Of a stretch of DNA of 64,000 nt, positions 7,502 through 16,203 are shown piece by piece (positions within the stretch are counted from its first letter, which is position 1; each line of letters begins with the position of its first letter). The position numbers and the translations under genes were made by a program. The notes beneath the pieces are model-generated. The model was given only the letters and a program-made list of their open reading frames with translations, made no database searches and was not told the DNA's origin. Source of the DNA: Litchfieldella rifensis (GTDB lineage: Bacteria; Pseudomonadota; Gammaproteobacteria; Pseudomonadales; Halomonadaceae); contig NZ_JBHRUG010000031.1 of NCBI RefSeq assembly GCF_042646605.1, positions 62,001 through 126,000 on the forward strand. The letters are read 5' to 3'.

Positions 7502-7870
7502 TTACTTGCTTGCTTGGGTTGCAGCCTTGGAAGCGGTCTTGACGTTGTCTTCGACCATTTTCTGACCTTTCTGGACGAATTCCTGGTTCATGGCGACCAC
7601 TTTCTCGGCATCGCCCTTAAAGCGCTCGCCCAGCTCCTTGACGACCTTGTTCTGGTCTTCGACGTAGGCACGCAGGCCGTCGGCATCCTTGATGTCGAAG
7701 AGGGCGCGCGCCTGCTTCAGGCTAGCGTCCGTGTAAGCCTGGGTGGCTTCGAACTGGGCGCTGATCAGCTTTTCGCTGTAATCGATAGTCAGGGCCGCAT
7801 AGGCGCGGGCCGGACCGAAGAAAAGGGTTTCGAACTGTTCGGTAGCTTTTTCGAAATTGACGTTGCTCAT
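7502..7870 (-). CDS. phaP: Phasin family protein (polyhydroxyalkanoate granule coat)
   Basis: A 122-residue helical, amphipathic protein of the phasin family. It carries FEKATEQFETLFFGPARAY near the start and the typical run of Ala/Lys/Glu heptads, including FEATQAYTDASLKQARALFDIKD split over two helices. Phasins coat polyhydroxybutyrate granules and control their size. It is a single-gene unit, with a strong hairpin downstream and a palindrome upstream that could be a PhaR-type operator. No synthase gene lies in the window. Rich Lys codons and a Lys-terminated tail are usual for the family. Confidence 0.88.
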   Translation of the reverse strand: MSNVNFEKATEQFETLFFGPARAYAALTIDYSEKLISAQFEATQAYTDASLKQARALFDIKDADGLRAYVEDQNKVVKELGERFKGDAEKVVAMNQEFVQKGQKMVEDNVKTASKAATQASK

Positions 7871-7940
7871 GGCACACCTCCGTAGGTTTCTGGATTACGA
7901 AGGATTTCGACCTTCGCTGCAGTGCACAATAACAAACTCT

Positions 7941-7957
7941 TTGTTGCAGTGCAACAA
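7941..7957 (-). promoter_or_regulatory. Palindromic candidate operator upstream of phasin gene
   Basis: TTGTTGCA-G-TGCAACAA is a perfect 8-1-8 palindrome about 70 bp upstream of the phasin start. A partial copy (CTGCAGTGCA) lies just to its left at 7917-7926. PhaR-type repressors act on TGC-rich palindromes at phasin promoters in other bacteria, so this is a plausible operator. Confidence 0.55.
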
Positions 7958-8056
7958 GGGTTTTTCGCTACGCTCAAGAGGCTGTCCTTGAAAGCCCAGG
8001 CGCCGGGCGCAATCCTTTAGTCATGAGGCCTTGACACACAGGAGCAGGAGACGCTC

Positions 8057-9433
<1,377 letters not shown>

Positions 9434-9471
9434 CGTGCCGGGGTGGCTTTGACGATGTCGAGATGGCGATT

Positions 9472-10977
9472 CTATGCCGCCATGACCTGACGGTGAGCGG
9501 CGATATGCGCCGCCAGGTGCTGTTGCTGGGCTTGATCGAGGCGTAGACCGAGCTTGGTGCGTCGCCACAACACATCGTCGGCCTCACGCGCCCACTCATG
9601 ATCGGTGAGGTAGTCGACCTCGGCTTGTGTCAGGCCGGCACCGAAATCCTTGCCCATGTCTTCGGCCTTGCGACAGCCTTCGAGGAAGGTCAGGCACAGG
9701 CTGCCGTAGCTGGCTGCGTAGCGGCGGGCACGCGCCTCACCCAGGAAGGGATAGTCGCGCACCAGGCGTGTGGCGAAATCGTGCTGGTTACCGATATCGC
9801 CACCGGGCAGGGGCCGTGTGGCGGTCCAGGGTACGCCCATTTCGGGAAGCCTGTCGTGCAGTTGGGCAAGGGCGGCTTCAGCGAGCTTGCGATAGGTGGT
9901 GATCTTGCCACCGAAGACCGAAAGCAGCGGGGCGCTCTGGGCATCCAGATCGAGTGTGTAATCGCGGGTCATGGCCGACGGATCGGCGGATTCGTCATCG
10001 CACAGGGGGCGCACGCCACTGAAGGTGGCGACGATATCGTCACGTTTGAGTTGTTGCTGGAAGTGGGTGTTGACCACTTCCAGGAGGTAATCGGCTTCCT
10101 CGTCGCTTGCAGCGACCTTGTCGGGATCGCCGGTGTGGCGTCGGTCCGTGGTGCCGATCAGGCTGAAATCCTGCTGATAGGGCAGGACGAAGACGATGCG
10201 GCCGTCCCGATTCTGCAGGATGTAGGCGCGTTCGTCGGTATTGAGGCGCGGCACGATGAGGTGGCTGCCCTGAATCATGCGAATGCCATAGCGCGATTCA
10301 CGCTGGGTCTGGCCACGAATGAAGCGTTCCACCCAAGGGCCGGTGGCATTGACCAATACCTTGGCGCGCCGTATTTGCCGGTGGCCGGTATCGCGATTTT
10401 CCAGGGTGATGATCCAGTGGCCGTTTTCCTCCCGGGCCTCGATGCAGCGCGTGCGTACCAGGATTTCCGCTCCCTGTTGCTGGGCCTGCAGCGCATTCAG
10501 GAGCACCAGGCGGGCATCGTCGACCCAGCAATCGGAGTACTCGAAGCCTTGGGTGATCTCGGGCTTGAGGGGGCTTGTGGTATCGAGGCGCAGGCGACGC
10601 GAACCGGGCAGGCTATCGCGCTTGCCCAGGTGATCGTAAAGGAACAGGCCGGTGCGAATCATCCAGGCCGGACGTAGGTGCGGTTGGTGCGGAAGGATGA
10701 AGCGCAGTGGCCAGACGATATGCGGCGCCTTCCTCAGCAGCACTTCGCGCTCACGCAGTGCCTCGCGTACCAGTCGAAATTGATGGTGCTCGAGATAGCG
10801 CAGCCCGCCATGGATCAACTTGCTGCTGGCCGAGGAGGTGGCGCTGGCAAGGTCGGCCTGTTCGCACAGGCCGACCTCGAGACCGCGCCCCGCGGCATCG
10901 TTGGCGATGCCGGTACCGTTGATGCCGCCCCCAATGACATAGAGGTCAAGCAGCTTCGGGGAGATCGCAGCGGACAT
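9472..10977 (-). CDS. glpD: Glycerol-3-phosphate dehydrogenase, aerobic (FAD)
   Basis: Membrane-associated FAD enzyme oxidising sn-glycerol-3-phosphate to dihydroxyacetone phosphate and passing electrons to quinone, 501 residues. The N-terminal dinucleotide fold DLYVIGGGINGTGIANDAAG is clear, followed by SSASSKLIHGGLRYLEH, characteristic of GlpD, and FGGKITTYRKLAE near the start of the C-terminal domain. The ATG at 10977 is the family start. It lies downstream of glpR on the same strand and has its own GlpR-like operator at 11040-11057, so glycerol/G3P induction is expected. Confidence 0.95.
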   Translation of the reverse strand: MSAAISPKLLDLYVIGGGINGTGIANDAAGRGLEVGLCEQADLASATSSASSKLIHGGLRYLEHHQFRLVREALREREVLLRKAPHIVWPLRFILPHQPHLRPAWMIRTGLFLYDHLGKRDSLPGSRRLRLDTTSPLKPEITQGFEYSDCWVDDARLVLLNALQAQQQGAEILVRTRCIEAREENGHWIITLENRDTGHRQIRRAKVLVNATGPWVERFIRGQTQRESRYGIRMIQGSHLIVPRLNTDERAYILQNRDGRIVFVLPYQQDFSLIGTTDRRHTGDPDKVAASDEEADYLLEVVNTHFQQQLKRDDIVATFSGVRPLCDDESADPSAMTRDYTLDLDAQSAPLLSVFGGKITTYRKLAEAALAQLHDRLPEMGVPWTATRPLPGGDIGNQHDFATRLVRDYPFLGEARARRYAASYGSLCLTFLEGCRKAEDMGKDFGAGLTQAEVDYLTDHEWAREADDVLWRRTKLGLRLDQAQQQHLAAHIAAHRQVMAA

Positions 10978-11039
10978 GGGGTGCCCCTCCGGGAAAGGTT
11001 GGCGATTGCCTGGCATTATCGCAGCCGGCAGTTCATTCG

Positions 11040-11057
11040 ATGTTTGAAAACGAACAT
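11040..11057 (-). promoter_or_regulatory. GlpR-like operator upstream of glpD
   Basis: ATGTTTG-AAAA-CGAACAT is a near-perfect inverted repeat with one mismatched pair. Further CGAACAT half-sites occur at 11072-11078 and 11092-11098. The same CGAACAT half-site recurs before glpK. The match between both glp promoters supports GlpR binding. Confidence 0.75.
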
Positions 11058-11170
11058 AGACTAATTAAAATCGAACATCAAGGGGCGAGTGCGAACATCA
11101 AGCGATCGTCGAGCAGACCTGCTGCATGGGCGAAGAGCGTTGGAGGGTTGCGAGGATCGGGTGGCCAGAC

Positions 11171-11929
11171 TCAGGCGAGGTACAGGGCGACGTCGTTGGC
11201 GTCCAGCAGGTGGCAGATGGGCTCAGGGGGACGGCGGTCGGTGAACAGGGCATCGAGTTGGGCGATGTTGCCCTGGCGGACCACCGGATTGCGATGGAAC
11301 TTGGAATGATCGGCGGCGAGGAAGACCTGGCGGGAATTGCGGATGATGGCTTGGGCGACACGTGCTTCCTGGTAGTCGAATTCCAGTAGCGAGCCGTCTT
11401 CGTCGATGCCGCTGATGCCGATGATGCCGAAATCGACCTTGAACTGATTGATGAAGTCGATCGTCGCCTCGCCGATGATGCCACCGTCGCGGGAGCGTAC
11501 CTGGCCACCGGCGATGATGACATTGAAGTCTTCCTTGTGCTGCAGGCTGGCGGCGACATTGAGGTTGTTGGTGATGACTTCCAGGCCCTGATGGCGCTCC
11601 AGTGCTGCGGCGATGACCTCGTTGCTGGTGCCGATATTGATGAACAGTGAGGCATGGTTGGGGATATGCTCGGCAATCCGGGCGGCGATGCGGTGCTTGG
11701 CCTCGAGATTGAGTGTCTTGCGGGTGCTGTACGCGGTATTGACGGTACTGGACTCCAGGCCGGCGCCGCCGTGGACTCGGCGAATCAGGCCTTCGCTGGC
11801 CAGGGCATTGAGGTCGCGGCGGATGGTCTGTGGGGTGACGGCAAAATGCTCGGTCAGTTGCTCGATGGCGGCATACCCCTGGCGTTTGACCAGTGCGACG
11901 ATGGCATCCTGGCGTTCCTGCTGTGTCAT
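11171..11929 (-). CDS. glpR: DeoR-family glycerol-3-phosphate regulon repressor
   Basis: DeoR-type repressor, 252 residues. The N-terminal helix-turn-helix (HFAVTPQTIRRDLNALASEG) carries the DeoR signature, and the C-terminal sugar-phosphate sensor has NIGTSNEVIAAAL, NNLNVAA and AADHSKF. In the known system it binds glp operators and is released by glycerol-3-phosphate. A strong GGAGG before the ATG at 11929 fixes the start. It sits between glpD (downstream, same strand) and divergent glpK, all with the same operator motif, so it is very likely GlpR. Confidence 0.93.
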   Translation of the reverse strand: MTQQERQDAIVALVKRQGYAAIEQLTEHFAVTPQTIRRDLNALASEGLIRRVHGGAGLESSTVNTAYSTRKTLNLEAKHRIAARIAEHIPNHASLFINIGTSNEVIAAALERHQGLEVITNNLNVAASLQHKEDFNVIIAGGQVRSRDGGIIGEATIDFINQFKVDFGIIGISGIDEDGSLLEFDYQEARVAQAIIRNSRQVFLAADHSKFHRNPVVRQGNIAQLDALFTDRRPPEPICHLLDANDVALYLA

Positions 11930-12069
11930 AAGGCCTCCTGATGGCATGTCATGATTCTACGGCATTTTTCGCTGCTTGCGGCACTTTGGCGGGGCATGTC
12001 TGCGACTAAGGTCTTGGGAGTAGAGGGGCCTTTGCAATTGAGGCGACGCCATGGCTGGTTTAGTCTGAA

Positions 12070-12107
12070 ATTATCGAAATCGAACATTTCTGTTTGAAAT
12101 CGAACAT
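12070..12107 (+). promoter_or_regulatory. Tandem GlpR-like operators upstream of glpK
   Basis: Two 18-bp elements spaced 20 bp apart (12070-12087 and 12090-12107) both end in ATCGAACAT, and the second matches the glpD operator at most positions. They end about 30 bp before the glpK ATG, where bound repressor would block transcription. Confidence 0.72.
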
Positions 12108-12138
12108 TTTTGTTTGACCGTTATCGAGGAATCATGCC

Positions 12139-13632
12139 ATGGCCTCTTATCTGCTCGCCATCGATCAGGGGACGACCAGCTCCCGTGCCATTCTCTTCGA
12201 CCGCGGGGCCAATGTGGTCGCGGTGGCTCAGCAGGAGTTTCCGCAACATTTTCCCCAAGATGGCTGGGTCGAGCATGATCCCGAGGATATCTGGGCCTCG
12301 GTGGTCTCGACCTGCCGGGACGTCCTGGACCGCGCGGATACCGGTGCGTCGCAGGTGGCGGGCATCGGCATCACCAACCAGCGCGAAACCACACTTCTAT
12401 GGGACCGCAAGACCGGCGAGCCGCTGCACAACGCCATCGTCTGGCAGGACAGGCGTACCGCCGAGACCTGCCAGCGACTGCGCAACGACGGCCATGCGGC
12501 CATGGTGCAGGAGCGCACCGGCCTGCTGATCGACCCGTACTTCTCGGCGACCAAACTGGCCTGGCTGCTGGAGCATGTGGCAGGGGCTCGCGAGCGCGCC
12601 GAGCGCGGTGAGCTGGCCTTCGGCACCGTGGATACCTTTCTGATGTGGCGTCTCACCGGCGGCCGCGTGCATGCCACGGACGCGACCAACGCATCGCGTA
12701 CGGCGCTGTTCAATATTCACACCCAGCAGTGGGACGACGAGCTGCTCTCGCTGTTCGGGATTCCGGCTAGCCTGCTGCCCGAGGTCAAGGACTCCAGTGA
12801 TGATTTCGGGCGTACCCGGGCTACGCTGCTGGGAGGCGAGATCCCCATCGCCGGCGTGGCCGGTGACCAGCAGGCGGCGCTATTCGGGCAGGCCTGCTTC
12901 GAACCAGGCATGGGCAAGAGTACCTATGGCACCGGCTGCTTCTTGATCCTCAATACCGGTGACAAGGCGGAGGTCTCGCGCAATCGTCTGCTGACCACGG
13001 TGGGCTATCGGCTCGACGGCAAGCCGACCTATGCCATGGAGGGGAGTATCTTCGTTGCGGGGGCGGCGGTGCAGTGGCTTCGCGATGGTCTCAAGCTGTT
13101 CGCCGATGCCGCGGAGACGGAGTCACTGGCTCGCCAGACCCGCAGTGGCCATAGTGTCTATATGGTGCCGGCCTTCACCGGACTGGGGGCTCCGCACTGG
13201 GATCCCCAGGCACGAGGAGCGATCTTCGGCCTGACACGCGACACCGGTATCGCCGAAATCGTCGCGGCGGGCTTGCAGGCGGTGTGTTATCAGACTCGTG
13301 ACCTGCAGGTGTGCATGAACGATGATGTGGCCGCGACTACCGGTACCTTGCGCGTCGATGGCGGTATGGTCCGTAACAACTGGGTCATGCAATTTCTGGC
13401 GGACATGCTGGGTGTGTCGGTGGATCGTCCCACCGTCCTCGAGACCACGGCGCTGGGAGCTGCCTATCTGGCGGGGTTGCGTCTTGGTTGGTACCAGAGT
13501 CTCGACGAGATCGCCGGCTTGTGGCGCTGCGAGCGGACCTTTGTGCCGCAGATGCCCGAGGAGGAGCGAGAACGCCTCTATCGAGGCTGGCTGGATGCCG
13601 TCGAACGGGTGAAGTGCGGTCCAACTGATTGA
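12139..13632 (+). CDS. glpK: Glycerol kinase
   Basis: FGGY-family kinase phosphorylating glycerol to sn-glycerol-3-phosphate, 497 residues, the usual length. Visible landmarks are AIDQGTTSSRAILFD (phosphate-binding start), GITNQRETTLLWDRKTGEPL, NAIVWQDRRTA, GDQQAALFGQ and the C-terminal RVDGGMVRNNWVMQFLADML. It is divergent from glpR and preceded by two GlpR-like operators. With glpD it forms a complete GK-G3PDH route; no glpF facilitator lies in this window. Confidence 0.97.
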   Translation: MASYLLAIDQGTTSSRAILFDRGANVVAVAQQEFPQHFPQDGWVEHDPEDIWASVVSTCRDVLDRADTGASQVAGIGITNQRETTLLWDRKTGEPLHNAIVWQDRRTAETCQRLRNDGHAAMVQERTGLLIDPYFSATKLAWLLEHVAGARERAERGELAFGTVDTFLMWRLTGGRVHATDATNASRTALFNIHTQQWDDELLSLFGIPASLLPEVKDSSDDFGRTRATLLGGEIPIAGVAGDQQAALFGQACFEPGMGKSTYGTGCFLILNTGDKAEVSRNRLLTTVGYRLDGKPTYAMEGSIFVAGAAVQWLRDGLKLFADAAETESLARQTRSGHSVYMVPAFTGLGAPHWDPQARGAIFGLTRDTGIAEIVAAGLQAVCYQTRDLQVCMNDDVAATTGTLRVDGGMVRNNWVMQFLADMLGVSVDRPTVLETTALGAAYLAGLRLGWYQSLDEIAGLWRCERTFVPQMPEEERERLYRGWLDAVERVKCGPTD

Positions 13633-13656
13633 TTGGCTGGAATTTTTAATCAAGAC

Positions 13657-13684
13657 TTGCATTCACGGTGCGAATACGTAAAAT
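13657..13684 (+). promoter_or_regulatory. Sigma-70 promoter of the tRNA-Val pair
   Basis: TTGCAT (13657-13662), a 16-bp spacer and TAAAAT (13679-13684), followed by a GC-rich stretch typical of stable-RNA promoters. The first tRNA starts about 40 bp after the expected start point. Confidence 0.65.
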
Positions 13685-13731
13685 ACGCATCCGTTGCCGG
13701 GGCAAGACATATTGGGCTTGCGGCGGGCTGT

Positions 13732-13808
13732 AGGACCATAGCTCAGTTGGTTAGAGCGCCACGTTGACATCGTGGAGGTCAGCGGTTCAAATCCGCTTGG
13801 TCCTACCA
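13732..13808 (+). tRNA. tRNA-Val (anticodon GAC), copy 1
   Basis: The full 77-nt cloverleaf can be traced: acceptor AGGACCA/TGGTCCT, D arm GCTC/GAGC, anticodon stem CCACG/CGTGG with loop TTGACAT (anticodon GAC, Val), T arm AGCGG/CCGCT with TTCAAAT, and an encoded ACCA end. Confidence 0.97.
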
Positions 13809-13839
13809 GATTTTCACCTCCCGGCAGCCAAATCGAGAC

Positions 13840-13916
13840 AGGACCATAGCTCAGTTGGTTAGAGCGCCACGTTGACATCGTGGAGGTCAGCGGTTCAAAT
13901 CCGCTTGGTCCTACCA
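13840..13916 (+). tRNA. tRNA-Val (anticodon GAC), copy 2
   Basis: Sequence identical to copy 1 across all 77 nt, separated from it by 31 bp. Both should be processed from one transcript that ends at the terminator just downstream. Confidence 0.97.
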
Positions 13917-13924
13917 AATACCTG

Positions 13925-13957
13925 GACGCCCCGCAGCTTTGCTGTGGGGCGTCTTTC
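13925..13957 (+). terminator. Intrinsic terminator of the tRNA-Val operon
   Basis: A 13-bp stem GACGCCCCGCAGC/GCTGTGGGGCGTC with one G-T pair and a TTT loop is followed by TTTCGTT. It lies 8 bp after the second tRNA. Confidence 0.85.
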
Positions 13958-13971
13958 GTTATGCTGATTCC

Positions 13972-14097
13972 GGGCTTCGGGCTTCGGGCTTCGGGCTTCG
14001 GGCTTCGGGCTTCGGGCTTCGGGCTTCGGGCTTCGGGCTTCGGGCTTCGGGCTTCGGGCTTCGGGCTTCGGGCTTCGGGCGTCGGGCGTCGGGCTTA
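13972..14097. repeat. Heptanucleotide tandem array (GGGCTTC)
   Basis: Fifteen exact GGGCTTC units (13972-14076), two GGGCGTC units and one GGGCTTA unit, unbroken. The last unit contains the TAA stop codon of the minus-strand msrC gene, so the array abuts that reading frame. It fills a 3'-3' junction between the tRNA operon and msrC. Confidence 0.95.
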
Positions 14098-14577
14098 CAG
14101 CTTACCGCTGGTATCGAGATCGGTGTGGTGCTGGAACACTTCGACCAGTTGCTCGATGCCGGCTTGGTCCGTGGCGCTGAAACGTCTCTCGAGCGGGCTG
14201 TCGAGGTCCAGGACCCCCCATAGCCGGTCATCGACGACGACCGGTACCACCAACTCCGAGCGCGAGGCCGCATCGCAGGCGATATGATCGGCCACGGCGT
14301 GGACATCGTCGATGCGCTGGGTCTGGCGCAGGCGCGCTGCGGCACCGCACACCCCCTTGTCAAAGGGAATCGGGTTGCAGGCGGGCTTGCCTTGAAAGGG
14401 GCCGAGTACCAGGGTGTCGGGTTGGCGCTGGAGATAGAAGCCGGCCCAGTTGAGGTCGGGTATCTCCTGCATGATGAAGGCGCAGGTCTGGGCCATGTTG
14501 GTCAGCACGTCACGAGTGTCCAGCAAGGCTTCGAGTTGGCGAGCAAGCAGGGCATAGTCGGGTTGGGCATGCATCAT
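14095..14577 (-). CDS. msrC: Free methionine-(R)-sulfoxide reductase (GAF type)
   Basis: GAF-domain enzyme of the fRMsr/YebR family, 160 residues, reducing free methionine-R-sulfoxide. Conserved parts are WAGFYL, LGPFQGKPACNPIPFDKGVCG (two Cys of the active site) and the third Cys in DHIACDAASRSELVVPV, followed by GVLDLDSP. The double ATG at 14577/14574 is preceded by GAGGAG. The stop codon lies inside the edge of the heptamer array. Directly downstream of metQ on the same strand, it shares a methionine theme with metNIQ. Confidence 0.92.
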   Translation of the reverse strand: MMHAQPDYALLARQLEALLDTRDVLTNMAQTCAFIMQEIPDLNWAGFYLQRQPDTLVLGPFQGKPACNPIPFDKGVCGAAARLRQTQRIDDVHAVADHIACDAASRSELVVPVVVDDRLWGVLDLDSPLERRFSATDQAGIEQLVEVFQHHTDLDTSGKL

Positions 14578-14596
14578 GGCGGACTCCTCAACGAGC

Positions 14597-14621
14597 TGGG
14601 CCGGCGTAGTGCGCCGGCCCA
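14597..14621 (-). terminator. Stem-loop between metQ and msrC
   Basis: Perfect 10-bp stem TGGGCCGGCG/CGCCGGCCCA with a 5-nt loop, placed between the metQ stop and the msrC start. It lacks a T-tract on the minus strand, so partial termination or mRNA-end stabilisation is possible. Confidence 0.55.
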
Positions 14622-14657
14622 ATCAAACATGTTCTTGCAAGAAAATGCCGGTTTACG

Positions 14658-15485
14658 TCACTTCCAGCCGGGAATCGCCGACCCTTTAAACAGCTCATCG
14701 GCCTTGGCGACGACTTCCTCGCTCTGGTAGGCGTCGACCAGTTGGCGAATCGCCTCGCGGTCCTCGTCCCCGTCGCGCACCACGATCAGGTTGACGTAGG
14801 GCGACTCGGGGCCTTCCTTGATCAGCGCGTCGTCGAGGCTCAGGCCGGCCGGTTGGGCGAAGGTGTTGTTGATGAAGGCCATGTCCACGTCGGGAAGCAC
14901 GCGCGGAAGCTGGGCGGCCTCGATCTCACGGAAGCGGAAGTCCTTCGGGTTTTCAACCACATTGATCGGTGTGGCTTCCAGGTTGGTTGGGTCGTCGAGC
15001 TCGATCATGCCCTTGTTGTGCATCAGGATCAGTGCGCGCCCTTCGTTGGAGGGGTCATTGGGCAGGGCGATGATGGCTTGTTCCGGCAGTTCCTCGATGC
15101 TGTCGTGCTTCTCGGAATAAGCCCCGATGGGGTAGACGAAGCTGCGACCGGCGATGGCGAAGTCGTAGCCACGGTCCTCGACCATGCTTTGCATGTACGG
15201 CTCGTGCTGGTAGGCATTGGCATCCAGGCTGCCGTCGGCGAGGGCCGCGTTGGGTGAAACGTAGTCGGTGAACTCGACGATCTCGACGTCCAGGTCGTGC
15301 TCTTCCTTGGCGATGCGCGCTGCCACTTCCATGACCTCGGTTTCGGGCCCGGCGACGGTGCCGACCTTGATCGAGCTTGTTTCGGCCCCGCCGCTACCGC
15401 AGCCGGCCAGCGCGACAGTGCCGAGCAGAGCGGCGGCACCCAGCAGCCGAGCGGGGCGTAGAAGATGAGCCAACGGGTTCGTCAT
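14658..15485 (-). CDS. metQ: Methionine ABC transporter substrate-binding lipoprotein
   Basis: NlpA/MetQ family lipoprotein, 275 residues. The signal sequence ends at the lipobox VALAGC (Cys29 of the precursor). The body shows KVGTVAGPETEVMEVAARIA, SLDANAYQHEPYM and FINNTFAQPAGL, all usual for D/L-methionine binding proteins. It is the last gene of metN-metI-metQ, about 64 bp after metI. Delivers methionine to the MetNI transporter in the inner membrane. Confidence 0.94.
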   Translation of the reverse strand: MTNPLAHLLRPARLLGAAALLGTVALAGCGSGGAETSSIKVGTVAGPETEVMEVAARIAKEEHDLDVEIVEFTDYVSPNAALADGSLDANAYQHEPYMQSMVEDRGYDFAIAGRSFVYPIGAYSEKHDSIEELPEQAIIALPNDPSNEGRALILMHNKGMIELDDPTNLEATPINVVENPKDFRFREIEAAQLPRVLPDVDMAFINNTFAQPAGLSLDDALIKEGPESPYVNLIVVRDGDEDREAIRQLVDAYQSEEVVAKADELFKGSAIPGWK

Positions 15486-15549
15486 AGTGATGCTCTCCTT
15501 GAAGGTTCGCGATGAACCGGGTGTTTGAGGAATAAAGGGCGTTACCCGC

Positions 15550-16203
15550 TTATTTATGGTCGGCCTTGCGCACCAGGTGATCGCCCAGGCTCTGAAAGCC
15601 TTGGACCATGACGACCAGGATTGCCACGGTGATCAGCATGATCATCGGATCGAAGCGATTGTAGCCATAGCGAATACCCAAGTCGCCCAAGCCTCCGCCA
15701 CCCACGGCGCCGGCCATGGCCGAGTAACTCACCAGGGTGACCACGGTGATGGTCAGGCCGGTGATGATCCCGCCCTTGGCTTCGGGCAGCAGTACCTTGG
15801 TGATGATCTGATAGGGCGTGGCACCCATCGACTGGGCGGCCTCGATCAACCCGGGAGGTACCTCATTCAACGCGCCTTCCACCAGACGTGCGACAAAGGG
15901 GATGGCGGCAATGGTCAGGGGCACGATGGCGGCATTGGTCCCGATCGAGGTGCCGACGATGGTACGCGTGAAGGGAATGATCGCCACCATCAGGATGATG
16001 AAGGGCACCGAACGGCCGACGTTGGTGACCACGCCCAGCACCTGGTTGGTAAGCGGCTGGGCCAGGATCTGGCGGGGCCGGGTAACATACAGCAGCACCC
16101 CCAACGGTACCCCGAGCAGGGCGGCGATCAGGCCCGAGACGCCCACCATGTAGAGCGTGTCGAGAGTCGCCTGGAGAACCAGGTTAAGCATCGCGCTGGA
16201 CAT
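15550..16203 (-). CDS. metI: Methionine ABC transporter permease
   Basis: Inner-membrane permease, 217 residues with five hydrophobic segments. The cytoplasmic coupling loop EAAQSMGATPYQIITKVLLPEAKGG is the EAA motif of ABC permeases. NVGRSVPFIILMVAIIPFTR and YSAMAGAVGGGGLGD are highly typical of MetI. The start at 16203 overlaps the end of metN by 20 bp, indicating translational coupling; a further in-frame ATG at 16191 exists but homologues favour the longer form. Confidence 0.95.
   Translation of the reverse strand: MSSAMLNLVLQATLDTLYMVGVSGLIAALLGVPLGVLLYVTRPRQILAQPLTNQVLGVVTNVGRSVPFIILMVAIIPFTRTIVGTSIGTNAAIVPLTIAAIPFVARLVEGALNEVPPGLIEAAQSMGATPYQIITKVLLPEAKGGIITGLTITVVTLVSYSAMAGAVGGGGLGDLGIRYGYNRFDPMIMLITVAILVVMVQGFQSLGDHLVRKADHK

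Noticed and set aside
9598..10677. 359-codon plus-strand ORF
   Set aside because: Antisense to glpD, which is certain from its motifs; no recognisable protein.
13663..13917. Minus-strand ORF across the tRNA pair with repeated GFEPLTSTMSTWRSNQLSY
   Set aside because: This is the well-known false ORF produced by antisense translation of the tRNA sequence; the internal repeat only reflects the two identical tRNAs.
13972..14097. Possible CRISPR array
   Set aside because: Units are 7 bp, contiguous and without spacers; no cas genes nearby. It is a simple tandem repeat, as are 37734-37768 and 37821-37924.
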